A stretch of 64,000 nucleotides of DNA, taken from the NCBI RefSeq assembly GCF_025319965.1, contig NZ_CP012549.1, positions 806,001-870,000 of the forward strand, written 5' to 3'. The notes beneath the pieces are model-generated. The model did no database searches and was not told where the DNA came from. It saw only the letters and a program-made list of their open reading frames with translations. Source of the stretch: Campylobacter sp. RM16187. Its GTDB lineage: Bacteria > Campylobacterota > Campylobacteria > Campylobacterales > Campylobacteraceae. Below, piece after piece: positions 22,563 through 31,819 of this stretch. The translations under genes were made by a program, and so were the position numbers. Position 1 is the first letter of the stretch. Each line of letters starts with the position of its first letter.

Positions 22563-23319
22563 GTATCTTTTTAAACAGCTAATTACCGGCACACTATTTG
22601 CTATTTTTGGGCTTATATGCATGCTTGGAAATATGCTTTTTATACCAATTGTGGTTTTTAAATTGAATAAGCTCAAGTTTATTCAAAATTTTGCCCGCGA
22701 TACAGTTTGGTTCTCGTGGAAGATTTTTATAGAGATTACGAGAGTATTTGGCTATCTTGATTATAAATATAAGATAAAAACTAAGCTTGGAAAAAATGCC
22801 CAGATGATAATAGCGAATCATCCTTCGCTTTTAGATGTAGTATTTTTGATATCTAGAGTTAGGCGCGCAAATTGTGTTGTTAAAGGAGAACTTGAAAAAA
22901 ATATATTTTTGTTTGCCGCTATAAAAGCTTGCAATTATATACCAAATACGCAAAATGAAGAGCTTTTACAAACAGCTGTAGATGCTCTGAAAAAAGGCGA
23001 GAGTCTAATAATATTTCCAGAGGGAACAAGAACCGAACATGAGATAATCTTTCATAAGGCGGCAGCCTATATGGCTGTTAAGGGAGCCAGTGAGATCATT
23101 GCAATAGCTATAAATATGCATCCAAGGAGTCTTAGAAAAAAAGAGCCTTGGTATAAGACACCAGATGTTGTGATAAAATACGAGTTCAAAGAGCTTTTTG
23201 GCATTAATTTGGAGGATTTTCAAGGTCAAAAACCAGATCCAATACGCGCTAGAGAGTTACATTTATATATGAGTGAAATTTACAAGGAGGAATTTAAAGA
23301 TGCAAAATTTAATCAATGA
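22552..23319 (+). CDS. Lysophospholipid acyltransferase (PlsC-like)
   Basis: An inner-membrane acyltransferase of about 255 residues. An N-terminal hydrophobic region is followed by the H-x4-D motif in NHPSLLDVV and the FPEGTRTE motif that binds the glycerol phosphate. Family members acylate lysophosphatidic acid; in an aryl polyene cluster the enzyme may attach the polyene to a lipid. I choose ATG 22552 (MNLKYLFKQ) rather than the longer frame from 22489, since the latter covers the end of the upstream gene without a plausible signal. It overlaps the first ACP gene by 20 bp. Confidence 0.88.
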   Translation: MNLKYLFKQLITGTLFAIFGLICMLGNMLFIPIVVFKLNKLKFIQNFARDTVWFSWKIFIEITRVFGYLDYKYKIKTKLGKNAQMIIANHPSLLDVVFLISRVRRANCVVKGELEKNIFLFAAIKACNYIPNTQNEELLQTAVDALKKGESLIIFPEGTRTEHEIIFHKAAAYMAVKGASEIIAIAINMHPRSLRKKEPWYKTPDVVIKYEFKELFGINLEDFQGQKPDPIRARELHLYMSEIYKEEFKDAKFNQ

Positions 23320-23557
23320 GATAAAAGAGCTGATTATCGATAGCTTAAATTTAGAGGATATGAAGCCTGGTGATATAGACGAGAGTGCTCCGCTTTTTAA
23401 TGATGGCTTAGGACTTGATAGTGTCGATGCTTTAGAACTTGGACTTGCGGTTCAAAAGAGATACGGACTTATACTTGACTCAAAAGCAGAAAATTTAAAA
23501 GAGATTTTTTATAGCGTTGAAACGCTTGCAAGATATATTTTTGAAAACAGGAAGTAA
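23300..23557 (+). CDS. Acyl carrier protein 1 of the cluster
   Basis: An 85-residue acidic four-helix carrier with the phosphopantetheine site GLGLDSVDALEL (Ser41). It would carry either the starter or the growing polyene chain. The start at 23300 is chosen because AAGGAGG lies nine bases upstream; the frame also opens at 23273 within the acyltransferase gene. Confidence 0.93.
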   Translation: MQNLINEIKELIIDSLNLEDMKPGDIDESAPLFNDGLGLDSVDALELGLAVQKRYGLILDSKAENLKEIFYSVETLARYIFENRK

Positions 23558-23559
23558 AG

Positions 23560-23805
23560 ATGACAAGAGATGAGATTTTTAAAATTTTAAAAGATGCCTT
23601 GACGGAACTTTTTGAGATAGAAGAGGATAGGATAAAGCCTGAGACGCTTATATATGAAGATTTACAGATAGATAGCATAGACGCTATAGATATGATAGAT
23701 TATATCAAGAGAAAGACGGGATATAGGCTCATGCCAGAGGATTTTAAGAGCGTAAAAACTCTTGATGACATTGTAAAAGCGGTGGCTAAGAAATTTGAAG
23801 CTTAG
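23560..23805 (+). CDS. Acyl carrier protein 2 of the cluster
   Basis: An 81-residue carrier with the site LQIDSIDAIDMIDY (Ser39). It follows the first carrier gene directly (2 bp apart). Two carriers side by side are typical of aryl polyene clusters, where they are thought to separate chain initiation from elongation. Confidence 0.93.
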   Translation: MTRDEIFKILKDALTELFEIEEDRIKPETLIYEDLQIDSIDAIDMIDYIKRKTGYRLMPEDFKSVKTLDDIVKAVAKKFEA

Positions 23806-24325
23806 GACGCTTAAATTTATCCTGACAATATTTAGCGTAATTTATCCATTTGCTCTTTTTTTCGCAAGCGGTTTAAGTATATGGATACTTTGTCTGCTCG
23901 GGATTTTATGGGCGATTAGAGGAATTTTTGAAAGCGGAAATTTTAAATATATCTGCTTTTTTATAGCTGTTTTTTTTATGCTTTGTATGATTTTTAGAGG
24001 AACTAATCTAGCCTTTTTGTATCCGGTTTTAATGAGTCTTTTGTTTTTGGCTATCTTTGCAAATAGCCTAAGAAATGAAGCCTTAATAACTAAGATAGCA
24101 AGGCTAAAAGAGCCAAATTTAGATCAAAATGGCGTAATATACACAAGACAGCTAACTAAAATTTGGTGTGTATTTTTTGTAATAAACGGCGTAATCGCAT
24201 ATGTATTGTCTTTGATGGAAGATAAAATTTATTGGAGCCTTTATAGTGGAGTGATATCTTATATGATAATGGGAGTGTTATTTGGCGGAGAAATTTTATA
24301 TAGAAAGATTGTTTTAAAAATATGA
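23795..24325 (+). CDS. Inner-membrane protein of the cluster
   Basis: A 176-residue protein with about five hydrophobic helices and few charges until residues 95-115 (KIARLKEPNLDQNGVIYTRQLTKIW). Proteins of this shape sit next to the ligase gene in aryl polyene clusters (ApeG-like, COG4648 by recall) and have no proven function. The start is TTG, overlapping the ACP gene by 11 bp; its stop overlaps the ligase ATG. Confidence 0.75.
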   Translation: MKLRTLKFILTIFSVIYPFALFFASGLSIWILCLLGILWAIRGIFESGNFKYICFFIAVFFMLCMIFRGTNLAFLYPVLMSLLFLAIFANSLRNEALITKIARLKEPNLDQNGVIYTRQLTKIWCVFFVINGVIAYVLSLMEDKIYWSLYSGVISYMIMGVLFGGEILYRKIVLKI

Positions 24326-25878
24326 GAGAATTTAGTAATAAGTTGCAAAACTTCAGATTTGAAGATGATGATAGAAACGTATATGTAAATGCATTGAAGT
24401 TTGCAAAAAAGATAAAAGAAGATAATATAAGAGAGATTCAAATTTATCTAAGTGATACATTTGAATTTTGCGTAGCATTTTTTGGCTCTATGATGGCGGG
24501 ACTTGCACCAGATATTTTACCAAAGCCAATTTTTAGTAGTGATAAGCGCTACGTGGATAGTAATAATTTTGCCAGCTATATTGATGCTGATTGCAATGAA
24601 GAGATTTTGCTTGGCGAGGATTGCAGATTTTTTCTAAAGACTTCCGGCTCAAGCGGAGAGAGTAAAAGGATAGAAAAAAAACTCTTAGATATGATAGCCG
24701 AATCAACTTATTTGGCTAAAGAATTTGGCTTTGAGAGTGATGGTATATTTTTCTCAAGCGTCTCTCATCAGCATATGTTTGGGCTTACATATAAGGTCTT
24801 TTTGCCAATCATTCTTGGCGCAAAAGTGGTTTCTAAAGAGATGAACTATCCGGAGAGGATACTTGAATTAGATCTGAAAAATCATATATTTATTACCAGT
24901 CCAGTGTTGCTTCAAGCGCTAATTAAAAGCCCAAGATCAAGCGAAATAAGAGAGTTAAAGTGGATAATAAGTGCGGGATCTGAGCTAAAAAAAACGCTTA
25001 GAGAGGAGTTAACTAGACTTTGTAATGCAAAGATAGTCGACATATACGGCAGCACAGAGACAGGTGTAGTGGCTAGAAATTTTGGTGATGGACTTAGATT
25101 GTTTAGTGCTGTTAAAGCCAAATTTGACGAGCGAGAAGCTCTTGGCGTAAGCTCTCCTTGGTGCGAGTTTTTTCAAAGTAACGACTGGGCAGAAGTAAGC
25201 GGTGACAGACTTATATTAAAAGGAAGGATAGATCGCATAGTAAAGCTAAACGATAAGCGCGTAAGTCTGGAGAGTATCGAGAAAAAGCTATTTGAAAGCA
25301 AGATTTTAAGCGATTGCTACTGCGAAATACATCCGAATTTTAAGCGTCTAGCCGCACTTTTGGTATTAAATGAAAACGGGATACGTAAATTTAGACGATA
25401 TGGTAAAAAGAGTATAGTAGCAGAGCTTTCAAATATCCTTAAAAACGAGTTTAAAAATAGTGTTAGATATTTTAAGATAGTTGATAGTCTGCCTAGAAAT
25501 TCTCAAGGTAAATTTGCAAAACATGAGTTTGCAAATGTTTTGTTTAGAAGTATTTGTCCAAAATGGGAGCATAAGATATTAGAAGATGGCAAGAGTAAAT
25601 TTAGCTCTGTTATGAGTGCGGAGCTTGAAATTTTCACCAATCATTTTCCCAATTTACCTCTAATTCCTGGTTTTATGCAGCTTGATTTTGTTTTTGAGCT
25701 GGCAAGGTCAATAGGTATAGATTTAAGCGGTGCGTCAAGGATAGAGAATCTAAAATATATCAAATTTGTTCGTCCAAACGATAGACTTGATATATTTATA
25801 GAGAAAAAAGAGAATAGAGTATATTTTGAAATTTTTTGCAATGATGAAAAATGTTCTATGGGTAGAGTTGTTTATTAG
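24322..25878 (+). CDS. AMP-dependent acyl ligase fused to a FabZ-like dehydratase
   Basis: A 518-residue two-domain protein. Residues 1-400 are an adenylate-forming ligase: the phosphate loop FLKTSGSSGESKR near residue 110, VSHQHMFGLT, IYGSTETGVVARN (adenine-binding) and a C-terminal lid with PRNSQGKF. Residues 415-518 resemble a FabZ/ApeI-type hot-dog dehydratase with NHFPNLPLIPGFMQLD, where FabZ has its catalytic His. The ligase probably activates an aryl starter acid such as 4-hydroxybenzoate and loads a carrier protein. The two activities are separate genes in the enterobacterial clusters I recall. Confidence 0.85.
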   Translation: MREFSNKLQNFRFEDDDRNVYVNALKFAKKIKEDNIREIQIYLSDTFEFCVAFFGSMMAGLAPDILPKPIFSSDKRYVDSNNFASYIDADCNEEILLGEDCRFFLKTSGSSGESKRIEKKLLDMIAESTYLAKEFGFESDGIFFSSVSHQHMFGLTYKVFLPIILGAKVVSKEMNYPERILELDLKNHIFITSPVLLQALIKSPRSSEIRELKWIISAGSELKKTLREELTRLCNAKIVDIYGSTETGVVARNFGDGLRLFSAVKAKFDEREALGVSSPWCEFFQSNDWAEVSGDRLILKGRIDRIVKLNDKRVSLESIEKKLFESKILSDCYCEIHPNFKRLAALLVLNENGIRKFRRYGKKSIVAELSNILKNEFKNSVRYFKIVDSLPRNSQGKFAKHEFANVLFRSICPKWEHKILEDGKSKFSSVMSAELEIFTNHFPNLPLIPGFMQLDFVFELARSIGIDLSGASRIENLKYIKFVRPNDRLDIFIEKKENRVYFEIFCNDEKCSMGRVVY

Positions 25879-25887
25879 GAAATTTGG

Positions 25888-27507
25888 ATGAGCAAATACG
25901 CCTTTTTGATACCATTTTATAATCATCCAGAGCGCATCAATGAATTAATAGAGGCTCTAAAAGCTTATAAGCTTGATATTATTATCGTGGATGATGGCTC
26001 TGATGAAGCCAGCAAAGAGGTTTTAAAAGGGATTAAAGATATATTGCTATTAGAGCGTAAGAGTAATGGCGGCAAGGGTGCCGCTATGAAAGATGGGTTT
26101 AAGTTTGCTATTGATAATGGCTTTACTCATGTGCTTCAGGTTGATGCAGATTTTCAACATGATGTAAGCATGATAGATGAATTTTTAGATGTTAGTAATA
26201 AATTTCCTAAAGATATAATATGTGCAAACCCCATCTATGACAATACTGCCCCAAAGTCAAGGGTTTATGGAAGAAAGATTACAAATTTTTGGGTAGCTAT
26301 AAATACACTGAGTCTTGAGATAAAAGATGCGATGTGTGGCTTTAGAATCTATCCTCTTAAAGAGATAGACGAAGCCGTAAAAATAAGCAAGACAAATAGG
26401 ATGGAATTTGATATAGAAATCCTTGTAAACGCACATAGATGCGGGATAAAAACTCGGTGGATAGATATAAGAGTGAGTTATGAAGCAGGCGGAATATCTC
26501 ATTTTAAAATGCTTAGAGATAATGCAATGATAAGTCTTATGCATGCTAGAGGATTTTTTTCTCTGCCTAAATTTATCTTTCAGAGATTTGTTTCTAAAAA
26601 CAATAGTGAGCTGTGGTGGAAGAAGAACGAGAAGTCAAATAGCTTTTTTTTAAGGCTCACATTGATTTTAACTCAATATCTGCCGGCATTTTTACTAAAT
26701 TTTGTGATCAAGATAGTTGTGCTTTTTTACTATCTTACTTCTAAAAAAGAGCGTGATAGCATAGAAGAATTTAGGCTAAATTTGGCAAATTTCGCAGGCG
26801 AAAATGTGCTAAAAAACACAAGCGTATTTGGAAATTTTTATCAATTCGGTGTGGCCATTTGCGATAAATTTCGTGTATGGAAAGGCAAAATAGGCTTTCA
26901 AGAACTTGATATAGTAAATGTCGAATATGTAAAAACCGAGCTAATAGGAGCAAAAAGAGGTCAAATTTTATTAACCGCTCATCTTGGCAATATCGAAATT
27001 TGTAAAAAAATAGCTGCTAGTGTGGATGGCTTTGAAATGGTTATTTTGGCATATGACGAGAATGTTAGGAAATTTAACGATATCATAAACGAGATAAGCA
27101 AGGAAAAGATACGGGTGCTGCTTGTAAACGAGCTTGACGTAAGAGCTATGCTAGAGCTTAAAACCATCGTAGACAGCGGAACTCATATAGGTATAATGGG
27201 AGATCGCGTGCCGATAAACGGAGATAAGTTTACAAATATAAGCTTTTTGGGAAAAGAGGCTAAATTTAATCATGGTCCATATTTAATAGCTGGCATTTTA
27301 GGAGTGAAAATAAGCTCTCTTTGGTGCCAAAAGATAAATGATAAATTTAGGATAGAATTTACTAAGATAGCAGATGAGATAAAGCTTTCGAGGGATAAGG
27401 CAACTAGCGTGAGGCCTTATTTGCAAAATTATGTAAGCGAGCTAGAGCATCGCTGCAAGCAGACTCCCGAGCAGTGGTTTAACTTTTATGATTTTTGGAG
27501 GCAGTAG
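25888..27507 (+). CDS. Glycosyltransferase family 2 fused to a LpxL-like acyltransferase
   Basis: The 539-residue protein has two domains. The first ~240 residues are a GT2 domain: FLIPFYNHPERINELIEAL, IIVDDGSDEASKEV and LQVDADFQHD (DxD-like). The remaining ~290 residues match the LpxL/HtrB family of membrane acyltransferases, with TAHLGNIEICKK (H-x4-E) and GIMGDRVPINGD. Such a fusion could glycosylate and acylate the polyene or its lipid anchor. It is followed at once by the thioesterase gene. Confidence 0.87.
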   Translation: MSKYAFLIPFYNHPERINELIEALKAYKLDIIIVDDGSDEASKEVLKGIKDILLLERKSNGGKGAAMKDGFKFAIDNGFTHVLQVDADFQHDVSMIDEFLDVSNKFPKDIICANPIYDNTAPKSRVYGRKITNFWVAINTLSLEIKDAMCGFRIYPLKEIDEAVKISKTNRMEFDIEILVNAHRCGIKTRWIDIRVSYEAGGISHFKMLRDNAMISLMHARGFFSLPKFIFQRFVSKNNSELWWKKNEKSNSFFLRLTLILTQYLPAFLLNFVIKIVVLFYYLTSKKERDSIEEFRLNLANFAGENVLKNTSVFGNFYQFGVAICDKFRVWKGKIGFQELDIVNVEYVKTELIGAKRGQILLTAHLGNIEICKKIAASVDGFEMVILAYDENVRKFNDIINEISKEKIRVLLVNELDVRAMLELKTIVDSGTHIGIMGDRVPINGDKFTNISFLGKEAKFNHGPYLIAGILGVKISSLWCQKINDKFRIEFTKIADEIKLSRDKATSVRPYLQNYVSELEHRCKQTPEQWFNFYDFWRQ

Positions 27508-27932
27508 TGCAAATCTCAAAAACAACTATAGTAAAGGCGCAGTTTTTTGATGTGGATTCGATGAATGTGGTTTGGCATGGCAACTACGTAAAATACTTAG
27601 AGATCGCACGCTGCGAGCTGCTTGATGAGATAGGCTATAACTACGAAAACATGAAAAAAGACGGCTTTGCTTTTCCTATCGTAAAACTTGATATAAAATA
27701 CGTAAGGCCAGTATTTTTCGCAGATGAGATTGAGGTAGAGGCTAGATTGGTGGATTTTGAAAGCTTTTTAAAGATATCCTATATAATTAAAAATCATAAG
27801 ACTAAAGAGAAGATAAGTGTCGCAAACACCTGGCAAATTGCTATAGATATGATAAATAAAGAGACTTGTACTATTATGCCCGATAGCTTTAAGGAGGCTA
27901 TTAAAAAGTACCTTAAAAGGAGTTCGGAATGA
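27507..27932 (+). CDS. 4-hydroxybenzoyl-CoA-type thioesterase (hot-dog)
   Basis: A 141-residue acyl-CoA/ACP thioesterase. The family signature DVDSMNVVWHGNYVKYLEIAR is near residue 20, giving the catalytic Asp. It may release the product or proofread the carriers. The start is GTG at 27507: GGAGG lies five bases before it and the GTG overlaps the upstream stop by one base. Confidence 0.88.
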   Translation: MQISKTTIVKAQFFDVDSMNVVWHGNYVKYLEIARCELLDEIGYNYENMKKDGFAFPIVKLDIKYVRPVFFADEIEVEARLVDFESFLKISYIIKNHKTKEKISVANTWQIAIDMINKETCTIMPDSFKEAIKKYLKRSSE

Positions 27933-28450
27933 AAATTTTATTAGCTATTTTAACTATTGCAACTAGCTTTTTTGCTCTAAATGCCGAGGATATAAGGGCT
28001 AATATAAAGACTCAAAATATAGATGGGAATTTCACTCAAACTAAGATTTTAAGCGGATTTCCTAATGCTTTTAAGAGCTATGGAAATTTTTCGTTAAAAG
28101 AGAGTGGGCTTATCTGGCATACTTTAAAACCTATTAACGCAAAAGTTATCATAGGAGAGGATGGAATTTTTGAGCAAAGAGGTGAGAGTTTAGTAAAAAT
28201 AGGGCAAAATTTTGATAAAAAGCTTTTTTTGTCAATCGTTAAGCTTGATTTAGACGAGCTTAAAAAAGAGTTTGATATCCAAATTTTAAGCCTTCAAAAT
28301 GGCTGGAAAATAGATCTAAAGCCAAAAAATATTTTATTTAAGCAAATTTTTTCTCATATATCAGTATTTGGAGATAAATTTGTAGAAAAAATCGAATTGG
28401 CTGAGGTTAGCGGCGATAAGACGATAAATGAATTTTATGACATAAGATGA
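27929..28450 (+). CDS. LolA-like outer membrane lipoprotein carrier
   Basis: A 173-residue periplasmic protein with a signal peptide (MKILLAILTIATSFFALNA). It has the LolA-type half-barrel pattern, including GNFTQTKILSGFPNAFKSYGNFSL and SGLIWHTLKP. LolA carries lipids across the periplasm. A cluster-specific LolA-like protein next to an MMPL exporter suggests dedicated transport of the polyene lipid to the outer membrane. Confidence 0.85.
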   Translation: MKILLAILTIATSFFALNAEDIRANIKTQNIDGNFTQTKILSGFPNAFKSYGNFSLKESGLIWHTLKPINAKVIIGEDGIFEQRGESLVKIGQNFDKKLFLSIVKLDLDELKKEFDIQILSLQNGWKIDLKPKNILFKQIFSHISVFGDKFVEKIELAEVSGDKTINEFYDIR

Positions 28451-30702
28451 AAAAAATCTCGATTTTTATACTGTTTTCTTCTATTTTTTTAGTCTCCGTT
28501 TTTTATATTTTTGCAAATATAAACCGACTTGAAACCGATATTTTTTCGCTTATAAATTTTAAAGATAATCAAAATGAACAGCTTATATTAAAATCTATGC
28601 AAGATGATTTGTCAAATGAGTTTTTACTTATTTCAGACTCAAAGGAGTTTATGAAAAGCACGGAAATTTTGGCTAATAAAACCGGACTTTTTGAAAAATT
28701 TAGCGCTACTGTTGATATCGATACAAAAAAATATTTAAATGATCTTGGACGTTTAAAATTAACTCTATTAAATAGATCTGCCGTAGATAAAATTATAAAT
28801 AAGACTGATGAGTTTTTTAAAGAGAGTGCAGAAAGTTTTTTAAATCAATTTATCTTTAGGCCTTTAAACGTGAGGGATGATTTTTTTGCACTTGCGACTT
28901 ACTCAAGTATGTTTGATGAAAAAATAAGATTGAATATAAGCGATATGATGCTTGAGATTAAGAACGAAGATGGCAATTTCTTTCTCGTAAAAGCACGTTT
29001 GAAGCCAAATTACGATCCAGAGGAACTTATTAAATTTTATCAAGAGTTAAAAGCGCAATCTAATATTAAAAATTATAAAACATATATAAGCTCCGGCGCG
29101 CTTTATGGGGCTTTTGCAAAGATGAATGCCGATAAAGAGAGTTTATATATGAGTCTTATTTCTTTATCTCTTACTAGTCTATTTTTGCTACTTGCCTTTA
29201 GAAATTTCTCAATTTTTAATATAGTTTTTATAGCTATTTTTGGATTTGCTTGCGGATTTTGCGCCTCACTTTTATTGTTTGATCAGCTTCATGTTATGGT
29301 GGTTATTATTAGCACGAGTCTTGTTGGACTCATGTTTGATTTCGCGCTTCACTGGCTTGGTAAATTTAAAAATCAAAAGATACGTGGTCATAGCGTAAAA
29401 AGTATGCTAAAGATTTTTTTATTAGGTCTTTTTATCACTATGAGTGGATACGCAGTCTTTATTCTGGCTCCTCTTGAGTTATTAAGGCAAGTTGCGGTGT
29501 TTTCATTTTTTACACTGTTTGGAGCGTTTTTATTCACATATTTTTGCTTGCCTTTATTGCTGGAAGGCAAAATTTTTTCACAGAGTATCGGATTTAGTAA
29601 AATTTTGATATGGTTTCATGGTTTTTGCATTTTATTGTCAAAAAGAATAGGATTAAAATTTTTAATATTCTTATTTATTATCTCTTCTTTGTTTTTGATG
29701 ATAAATTTTTCTAAAATAATTGTGAGTGATAATATTAGAGATTATTCGAATTCCCCACAAAATTTGCTTGATGATTCCGTAAAAATCGCACATATAACAG
29801 GCACAAACGTCTCAAATTCAATGATAGTCGTTAGAGAGGACGAGGACATAATAGCTAAAGAAAGAGCTTTAATAAAAGAGCTTAAAGATGCAAAATTGAT
29901 TCAAGACTACTCGTCAATTTCAAAAATATTTTTAAGCAAAACGGAACAAGACAGTATAAAAGAGCTATTTAAAAAAGCTAAAACCGATAGTAAAATATCT
30001 GGTTTTTATCAAAATTTAGGCATTGATAAGGAGCTATTAAAGGCCGAATTTGAGAAGATTGTTAATTTTAATACACTAAGTATAGATGAAATTTTAAGTA
30101 GCAATTTAGCAAGAGAATTTAAAAAATTTATACTAGAGAATAAAAGCAGCGTAATATATGCCGATGGATTTATAGAAAATAATCAAAGCAGCGAGATTTT
30201 AGCTAAACATAATGCCTTTAGTGTTAATTTTGTAGATGCTCTAAATCAAAATTTTACCGAAGCAAAACACTCTGCGGTAATATTAAAGATAGCTGCATTT
30301 TGCTTAGCTTTTATGGTTTTATGGTTATTTTTTGGTTTTGCCAAAGCCTTTATTGTAATGAGCCTTATCGCTCTTGGTATACTTATAATTTTGTGCGCAT
30401 TTATTATATTTGGTTTTCATATAAACATATTTGTCGTATTTGGGCTCATATTGGCAAGCGCTGTTGGAATTGATTATATGATATTTGCGATGAATCAAGA
30501 TTTGATGAGCAACGAGCGTATTTTTGGGATTCTTACTGCATCGCTAACCAGCTTTATATCGTTCTTTATGCTCTTTTTTAGTTCGACAAACGCCATAAGT
30601 CTATTTGGACTCTGCGTTAGTTTAAGTATAGCTTTTTACGCATTGGTGGCTAGTATTTTAAGCGTGAAGATGGAGTCAAGACAGCCAAATAAGCTTGCGT
30701 AA
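28447..30702 (+). CDS. MMPL-family exporter
   Basis: A 751-residue RND-superfamily permease with two repeats. Each has a single helix followed by a large periplasmic domain and five helices. The helix block at about residues 235-380 is matched by one at about 615-745. MMPL transporters move lipids using the proton gradient. It is the last gene of the operon, next to the LolA-like gene (ATGA overlap), and probably exports the aryl-polyene lipid from the inner membrane. Confidence 0.88.
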   Translation: MKKISIFILFSSIFLVSVFYIFANINRLETDIFSLINFKDNQNEQLILKSMQDDLSNEFLLISDSKEFMKSTEILANKTGLFEKFSATVDIDTKKYLNDLGRLKLTLLNRSAVDKIINKTDEFFKESAESFLNQFIFRPLNVRDDFFALATYSSMFDEKIRLNISDMMLEIKNEDGNFFLVKARLKPNYDPEELIKFYQELKAQSNIKNYKTYISSGALYGAFAKMNADKESLYMSLISLSLTSLFLLLAFRNFSIFNIVFIAIFGFACGFCASLLLFDQLHVMVVIISTSLVGLMFDFALHWLGKFKNQKIRGHSVKSMLKIFLLGLFITMSGYAVFILAPLELLRQVAVFSFFTLFGAFLFTYFCLPLLLEGKIFSQSIGFSKILIWFHGFCILLSKRIGLKFLIFLFIISSLFLMINFSKIIVSDNIRDYSNSPQNLLDDSVKIAHITGTNVSNSMIVVREDEDIIAKERALIKELKDAKLIQDYSSISKIFLSKTEQDSIKELFKKAKTDSKISGFYQNLGIDKELLKAEFEKIVNFNTLSIDEILSSNLAREFKKFILENKSSVIYADGFIENNQSSEILAKHNAFSVNFVDALNQNFTEAKHSAVILKIAAFCLAFMVLWLFFGFAKAFIVMSLIALGILIILCAFIIFGFHINIFVVFGLILASAVGIDYMIFAMNQDLMSNERIFGILTASLTSFISFFMLFFSSTNAISLFGLCVSLSIAFYALVASILSVKMESRQPNKLA

Positions 30703-30733
30703 ATTTAGAAAAAATAAGTATAATCACGCATGT

Positions 30734-30826
30734 ATCAGGGGAGCGTTAGCTGAGATTAGGCGCAGGTCTTAGACCCTTAAACCTGAAGCGGATAATGCCG
30801 ACGTAGGAAGATGCGCTACTTCTGAT
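30734..30826 (+). ncRNA. TPP riboswitch (THI element)
   Basis: All THI-box parts are present in order: the closing stem ATCAG (30734-30738) with CTGAT (30822-30826), GGGGAGCG, CTGAGATTAGG, ACCCTTAAACCTGA and the conserved GGATAATGCCGACGTAGGAA. Binding of thiamine pyrophosphate would reduce expression of the thiS operon that starts 25 bp downstream. Confidence 0.97.
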
Positions 30827-30851
30827 GCAAATTTAACCCAAAAGAAAAAAT

Positions 30852-31046
30852 ATGCTAATAATAAACGGCAAAGACGAGAGTGCCTTCATCGGCAAAAGTG
30901 TCGATGAATTCGCTTGTCAAAAAGGATTCAATAAAGAGTATATGGCTGTGGAAATCAATGGTGAGATTTTGCCGAGGGATAAATTTGACTCTAAATTCAA
31001 TGACGGGGATAGAGTCGAGATAGTTTGCTTTGTAGGTGGTGGATGA
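30852..31046 (+). CDS. thiS: Sulfur carrier protein ThiS
   Basis: A 64-residue ubiquitin-like protein with the C-terminal Gly-Gly (VGGG end) that is thiocarboxylated to donate sulfur to the thiazole ring of thiamine. It is the first gene after the TPP riboswitch. Its stop codon overlaps the thiG start. Confidence 0.93.
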   Translation: MLIINGKDESAFIGKSVDEFACQKGFNKEYMAVEINGEILPRDKFDSKFNDGDRVEIVCFVGGG

Positions 31047-31816
31047 TGGATATTAATGATGATTTTTTAGAGCTTAGCGGGCATAAATTTAGCTCTCGCT
31101 TTATCTTGGGTTCTGGCAAATTTTCTCTATCTTTGCTTGAGGCTGCGATAAAGGACGCAAAGGCTCAGATCGTTACGCTTGCACTTCGCAGGGTAAATGA
31201 TGGCGGAAGCGAAAACATACTTGATTTTATCCCAAAGGATATCACTATCCTGCCAAACACTTCAGGAGCCAGAAACGCCGATGAAGCCGTACGTATCGCA
31301 AAACTTGCGCGCGAGCTTGGATGTGGCGACTTCGTTAAGGTTGAGTGCATAAAAGATAGCAGATATCTGCTGCCCGATAACTATGAGACGATAAAAGCAA
31401 CGGAAAAGCTTGCAAATTTGGGCTTTGTCGTGATGCCTTACATGTATCCTGATCTAAACGTGGCGCGCGATCTTGTAAATGCGGGCGCTGCTTGTGTGAT
31501 GCCTCTTGGAGCGCCTATCGGCACGAACAAAGGGCTTGCCACTCGCGAGTTTATAAAAATTTTAATAGACGAGATAGATCTGCCTGTGATAGTTGATGCG
31601 GGCATCGGAAGCCCTTCTCAAGCGTGCGAGGCGATGCAGATGGGTTGTGCTGCCGTGATGGCAAATACAGCCATTGCAACTTCGGGTGATGTGCGCGCGA
31701 TGGCAAAGGCTTTTGCGCTATCTATCGAAGCGGGCAGACTTGCCTATCTGGCTGGGCTTGGCGAGGTGAGTGAAATCGCAAGAGCCTCTAGTCCTCTGAG
31801 CGGATTTTTGGAGTAG
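31043..31816 (+). CDS. thiG: Thiazole synthase ThiG
   Basis: A TIM-barrel enzyme of 257 residues that builds the thiazole phosphate from DXP, dehydroglycine and ThiS thiocarboxylate. It shows [10 protein letters not shown], the Lys region [18 protein letters not shown] and [12 protein letters not shown] take the ATG at 31043 (next to 31046), not the earlier frame opening at 31025 that lies within thiS. Confidence 0.95.
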   Translation: MMDINDDFLELSGHKFSSRFILGSGKFSLSLLEAAIKDAKAQIVTLALRRVNDGGSENILDFIPKDITILPNTSGARNADEAVRIAKLARELGCGDFVKVECIKDSRYLLPDNYETIKATEKLANLGFVVMPYMYPDLNVARDLVNAGAACVMPLGAPIGTNKGLATREFIKILIDEIDLPVIVDAGIGSPSQACEAMQMGCAAVMANTAIATSGDVRAMAKAFALSIEAGRLAYLAGLGEVSEIARASSPLSGFLE

Positions 31817-31819
31817 GGC

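Noticed and set aside
27495-27507. TTG 27495 as thioesterase start
   Set aside because: GTG 27507 has a GGAGG at correct spacing, and the domain begins soon after it.
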